Shown here: piece after piece, positions 4,711 to 6,227 of the stretch
Layout of the letters: each line of letters opens with the position of its first letter
Position numbering within the stretch: the first letter of the stretch is position 1
From: Deltaproteobacteria bacterium
GTDB lineage: Bacteria > Desulfobacterota > Desulfovibrionia > Desulfovibrionales > Desulfovibrionaceae
Assembly (NCBI GenBank): GCA_025350085.1
Contig: JANXYI010000127.1
Coordinates: 1 to 6,227 of the forward strand
Direction of reading: 5' to 3'
DNA length: 6,227 nucleotides
Notes under the pieces: generated by a model
Database searches by the model: none
Seen by the model: the letters and a program-made list of their open reading frames with translations, nothing else
What the model was told of the DNA's origin: nothing
Program-made: the position numbers and the translations under genes

Positions 4711-5469
4711 CTACAGTATCTGGCTCAGGAAGAGCTTGGTGCGCTCGTGCTCCGGGCTGACGAAGAAGTGCTCGGGCGTGCCCTGCTCGATGATCACGCC
4801 GTGGTCCATGAACACCACGCGGTCGGCCACCTCGCGGGCAAAGCCCATCTCGTGGGTGACCACGGCCATGGTCATGCCCTCGCGCGCCAGCTTGACCATG
4901 ACGTCCAGCACCTCGCCGATCATCTCCGGGTCGAGCGCGCTGGTGGGCTCGTCAAAGAGCATGATCTTGGGCGACATGGCCAGCGCCCGGGCAATGGCCA
5001 CGCGCTGCTGCTGGCCGCCGGAGAGCTTGGCCGGATACACGTGGGCCTTTTCCTTGATGCCGACCTTGTCCAGGAGCTTCAAGGCCATCTCGTCGGCCTC
5101 GGCCCTGGAAAGCCCCTTGAGCTTCATGGGCGCCAGGGTCAGGTTCTCCAGCACGGTCTTGTGCGGGAAGAGGTTGAAGCTCTGGAAGACCATGCCGAGC
5201 TCCATGCGCAGCCGGTTGATGTCCGTGGTCGGCGCATTGATGTCCTGGCCGTCCACGATGATGGTGCCGGAATCCACGCTCTCGAGCTTGTTGATGGAGC
5301 GCAAGAGCGTGCTCTTGCCCGAGCCCGAGGGGCCGATGATGACCACCTTCTCGCCCAGGCTCATGGACATGGACACATCGCTTAGGGCCTTGAGCGCCCC
5401 GAAGCTCTTGTGCACGTGCCGGATATCGACAATGGGGTCGACGATGGGGGGGGTATTACTGGCGGGCAT
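4711..5469 (-). CDS. Polar amino acid ABC transporter, ATP-binding protein (GlnQ/HisP type)
   Basis: A 252-residue ABC ATPase that powers amino acid import at the cytoplasmic face of the inner membrane, with the adjacent permease. All motifs are intact: Walker [10 protein letters not shown] (46-54), Q-loop [10 protein letters not shown] (Gln96), signature LSGGQQQR (149-156), Walker B IMLFDEP (169-175) with SALD, and H-loop His206 in [35 protein letters not shown] sequence is characteristic of the GlnQ/HisP/ArtP class; the exact amino acid cannot be told. The ATG at 5469 lies inside the permease gene, overlapping it by 14 bases, with only a weak GAGG ten bases upstream, so translation is probably coupled. 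The N-terminus has an odd PIVDPIVD duplication next to a C8 tract, ahead of the usual family start near IRHVHKSFG. The ATPase is followed by a terminator. Confidence 0.95.
   Translation of the reverse strand: MPASNTPPIVDPIVDIRHVHKSFGALKALSDVSMSMSLGEKVVIIGPSGSGKSTLLRSINKLESVDSGTIIVDGQDINAPTTDINRLRMELGMVFQSFNLFPHKTVLENLTLAPMKLKGLSRAEADEMALKLLDKVGIKEKAHVYPAKLSGGQQQRVAIARALAMSPKIMLFDEPTSALDPEMIGEVLDVMVKLAREGMTMAVVTHEMGFAREVADRVVFMDHGVIIEQGTPEHFFVSPEHERTKLFLSQIL
5426..5453 (-). repeat. C8 homopolymer and 12-bp tandem duplication at the ATPase start
   Basis: Eight consecutive G (plus strand, 5446-5453; C8 in the coding sense) form codons 6-8 of the ATPase gene. Directly beside and partly overlapping them are two 12-bp units, TCGACAATGGGG (5426-5437) and TCGACGATGGGG (5438-5449), identical at 11 of 12 positions. 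They encode PIVD twice in a row. A length change in C8 would shift the frame after codon 8; a unit gain or loss would stay in frame. Confidence 0.7.
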
Positions 5470-6227
5470 AATGGCTGAGCCTCGCTTCCATGATGCTCAC
5501 ACCCTTGGACAGGATGAGCGTGATGACGAGATAGATCAGGGCGACCATGGTGTACGTCTCGAAATACAGGAAGGTCTCGCTGCTGAACTCCCGGCCGCGG
5601 CGCAAGAGGTCGGACACCGCGAGGATGGACACGAGCGAGGTGTCTTTCAAGAGCGCGATGAACTCGTTGCCCACGGGCGGCAGGATGGTGCGCCAGGCCT
5701 GGGGCAGGATGACCAGGAACATGGTCTGCCGGGTGTTGAACCCCAGCGACCGCGCGGCCTCGGTCTGGCCCTTGTCGATGGCCGTGATGCCCGCGCGGAA
5801 GACCTCGCCCATGTAGGCGCCGTAGCACACGCTCATGGCGATGACCGCGGCGGTCAGGTCGTGCACGTTCAAGAGGCGGCCCAGCGCGTAGTAGATGTAG
5901 AACAGCTGCACCAGAAGCGGGATGCCGCGCACGACCTCCACGTAGGTCGAGGCCGCGAGGTTGATGGCCTTGTTCTTGGACACGCGCCCCAGGCCCGTGA
6001 TGAGCCCGATGGCGCAGGCGCAGACGATGGAGATGAGCGTGACCTCGAAGGTGATGACGATGCCGTCGGCCAGGTAGACCACGAGCCGCTGGTAGGGCTG
6101 GGGCTCGGCGATGAGCAGGTAGAGGATGGCGGCCACGGCGCCGACGATGCTGATGGTCCAGGCGTTGAACAGCCCCCAGTCGCTTCTGCTGGGGATGGCC
6201 GCGCCCTCGCCCACGTCGATGAGCCTG
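5456..6227 (-). CDS. Polar amino acid ABC transporter permease (HisM/GlnP family), 5' end unsure
   Basis: An inner-membrane permease subunit of a polar amino acid importer. From GTG at 6214 it would be 252 residues, with hydrophobic segments at about 18-36, 50-76, 85-113, 119-135, 185-203 and 219-236. Family hallmarks are [19 protein letters not shown] (91-109) and the EAA loop [20 protein letters not shown] (151-170), which docks on the ATPase, followed by [17 protein letters not shown]. The frame is still open upstream of 6214 (codons for R-L-I-D) to the window edge. No good ribosome site precedes that GTG, so the true start probably lies outside the window. The stop is TAA at 5456-5458, inside the start of the ATPase gene. 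The binding-protein gene, normally nearby, is not in view. Confidence 0.93.
   Translation of the reverse strand, partial: RLIDVGEGAAIPSRSDWGLFNAWTISIVGAVAAILYLLIAEPQPYQRLVVYLADGIVITFEVTLISIVCACAIGLITGLGRVSKNKAINLAASTYVEVVRGIPLLVQLFYIYYALGRLLNVHDLTAAVIAMSVCYGAYMGEVFRAGITAIDKGQTEAARSLGFNTRQTMFLVILPQAWRTILPPVGNEFIALLKDTSLVSILAVSDLLRRGREFSSETFLYFETYTMVALIYLVITLILSKGVSIMEARLSHYARQ

Noticed and set aside
4603..5385. A 260-codon plus-strand frame opposite the ABC ATPase
   Set aside because: His/Leu/Gly/Asp-rich composition is the antisense of ATPase codons; the minus strand carries all ABC motifs intact.

Overview
The window is GC-rich bacterial DNA with dense, mostly co-directional coding on the minus strand. 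GC-biased codons, frequent GTG starts with good GGAGG-type ribosome sites, a feo locus with a FeoB-associated Cys-rich peptide, and a polar amino acid ABC cassette together suggest a Desulfovibrio-like member of the Desulfovibrionales. That placement is inference from gene style, not a marker-gene result.

Layout from left to right. (1) Positions 1-2282 (minus) hold a ferrous iron uptake operon, read right to left: a 68-residue Cys-rich one-helix membrane protein, feoA, then feoB, which runs off the left edge. FeoA and FeoB overlap by 4 bases (GTGA). (2) Positions 2319-2364 hold the operon's control region. It has a consensus -35 (TTGACA), a 17-base spacer and a weaker -10, covered by a Fur-box-like sequence matching 15 of 19 consensus positions. 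A 6-bp dyad lies at the expected transcription start. (3) Divergently on the plus strand (2510-2785) is a small two-helix membrane protein of unknown function. Upstream of it are a terminator-like hairpin and a 10-codon mini reading frame with its own Shine-Dalgarno. (4) Convergent to it (4347-2818, minus) is a lipoprotein of about 509 residues with a C-terminal DUF4163/DUF3298 (RsiV-like) region. (5) Positions 4348-4710 contain no gene but are rich in inverted repeats, including a likely terminator for the next operon. (6) Positions 4711-6227 (minus) hold a polar amino acid ABC transporter: a HisM/GlnP-type permease, then a GlnQ-type ATPase overlapping it by 14 bases. The ATPase N-terminus carries a C8 homopolymer and a 12-bp tandem duplication.

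How the parts work together: the feo genes form a functional unit. FeoB is the GTP-dependent Fe(II) permease, FeoA its small SH3-like partner, and the Cys-rich peptide a probable accessory; Fur with iron would repress them. The ABC permease and ATPase would form the membrane part of an amino acid importer, whose binding protein is presumably upstream outside the window. The lipoprotein and the small two-helix protein have no obvious functional link to either. I see no RNA genes, insertion sequences, CRISPR arrays or phage genes. Nothing here is clearly a new system; the most unusual points are the feo control region and gene order, the leader structures before the small membrane protein, and the slippage-prone start of the ATPase.
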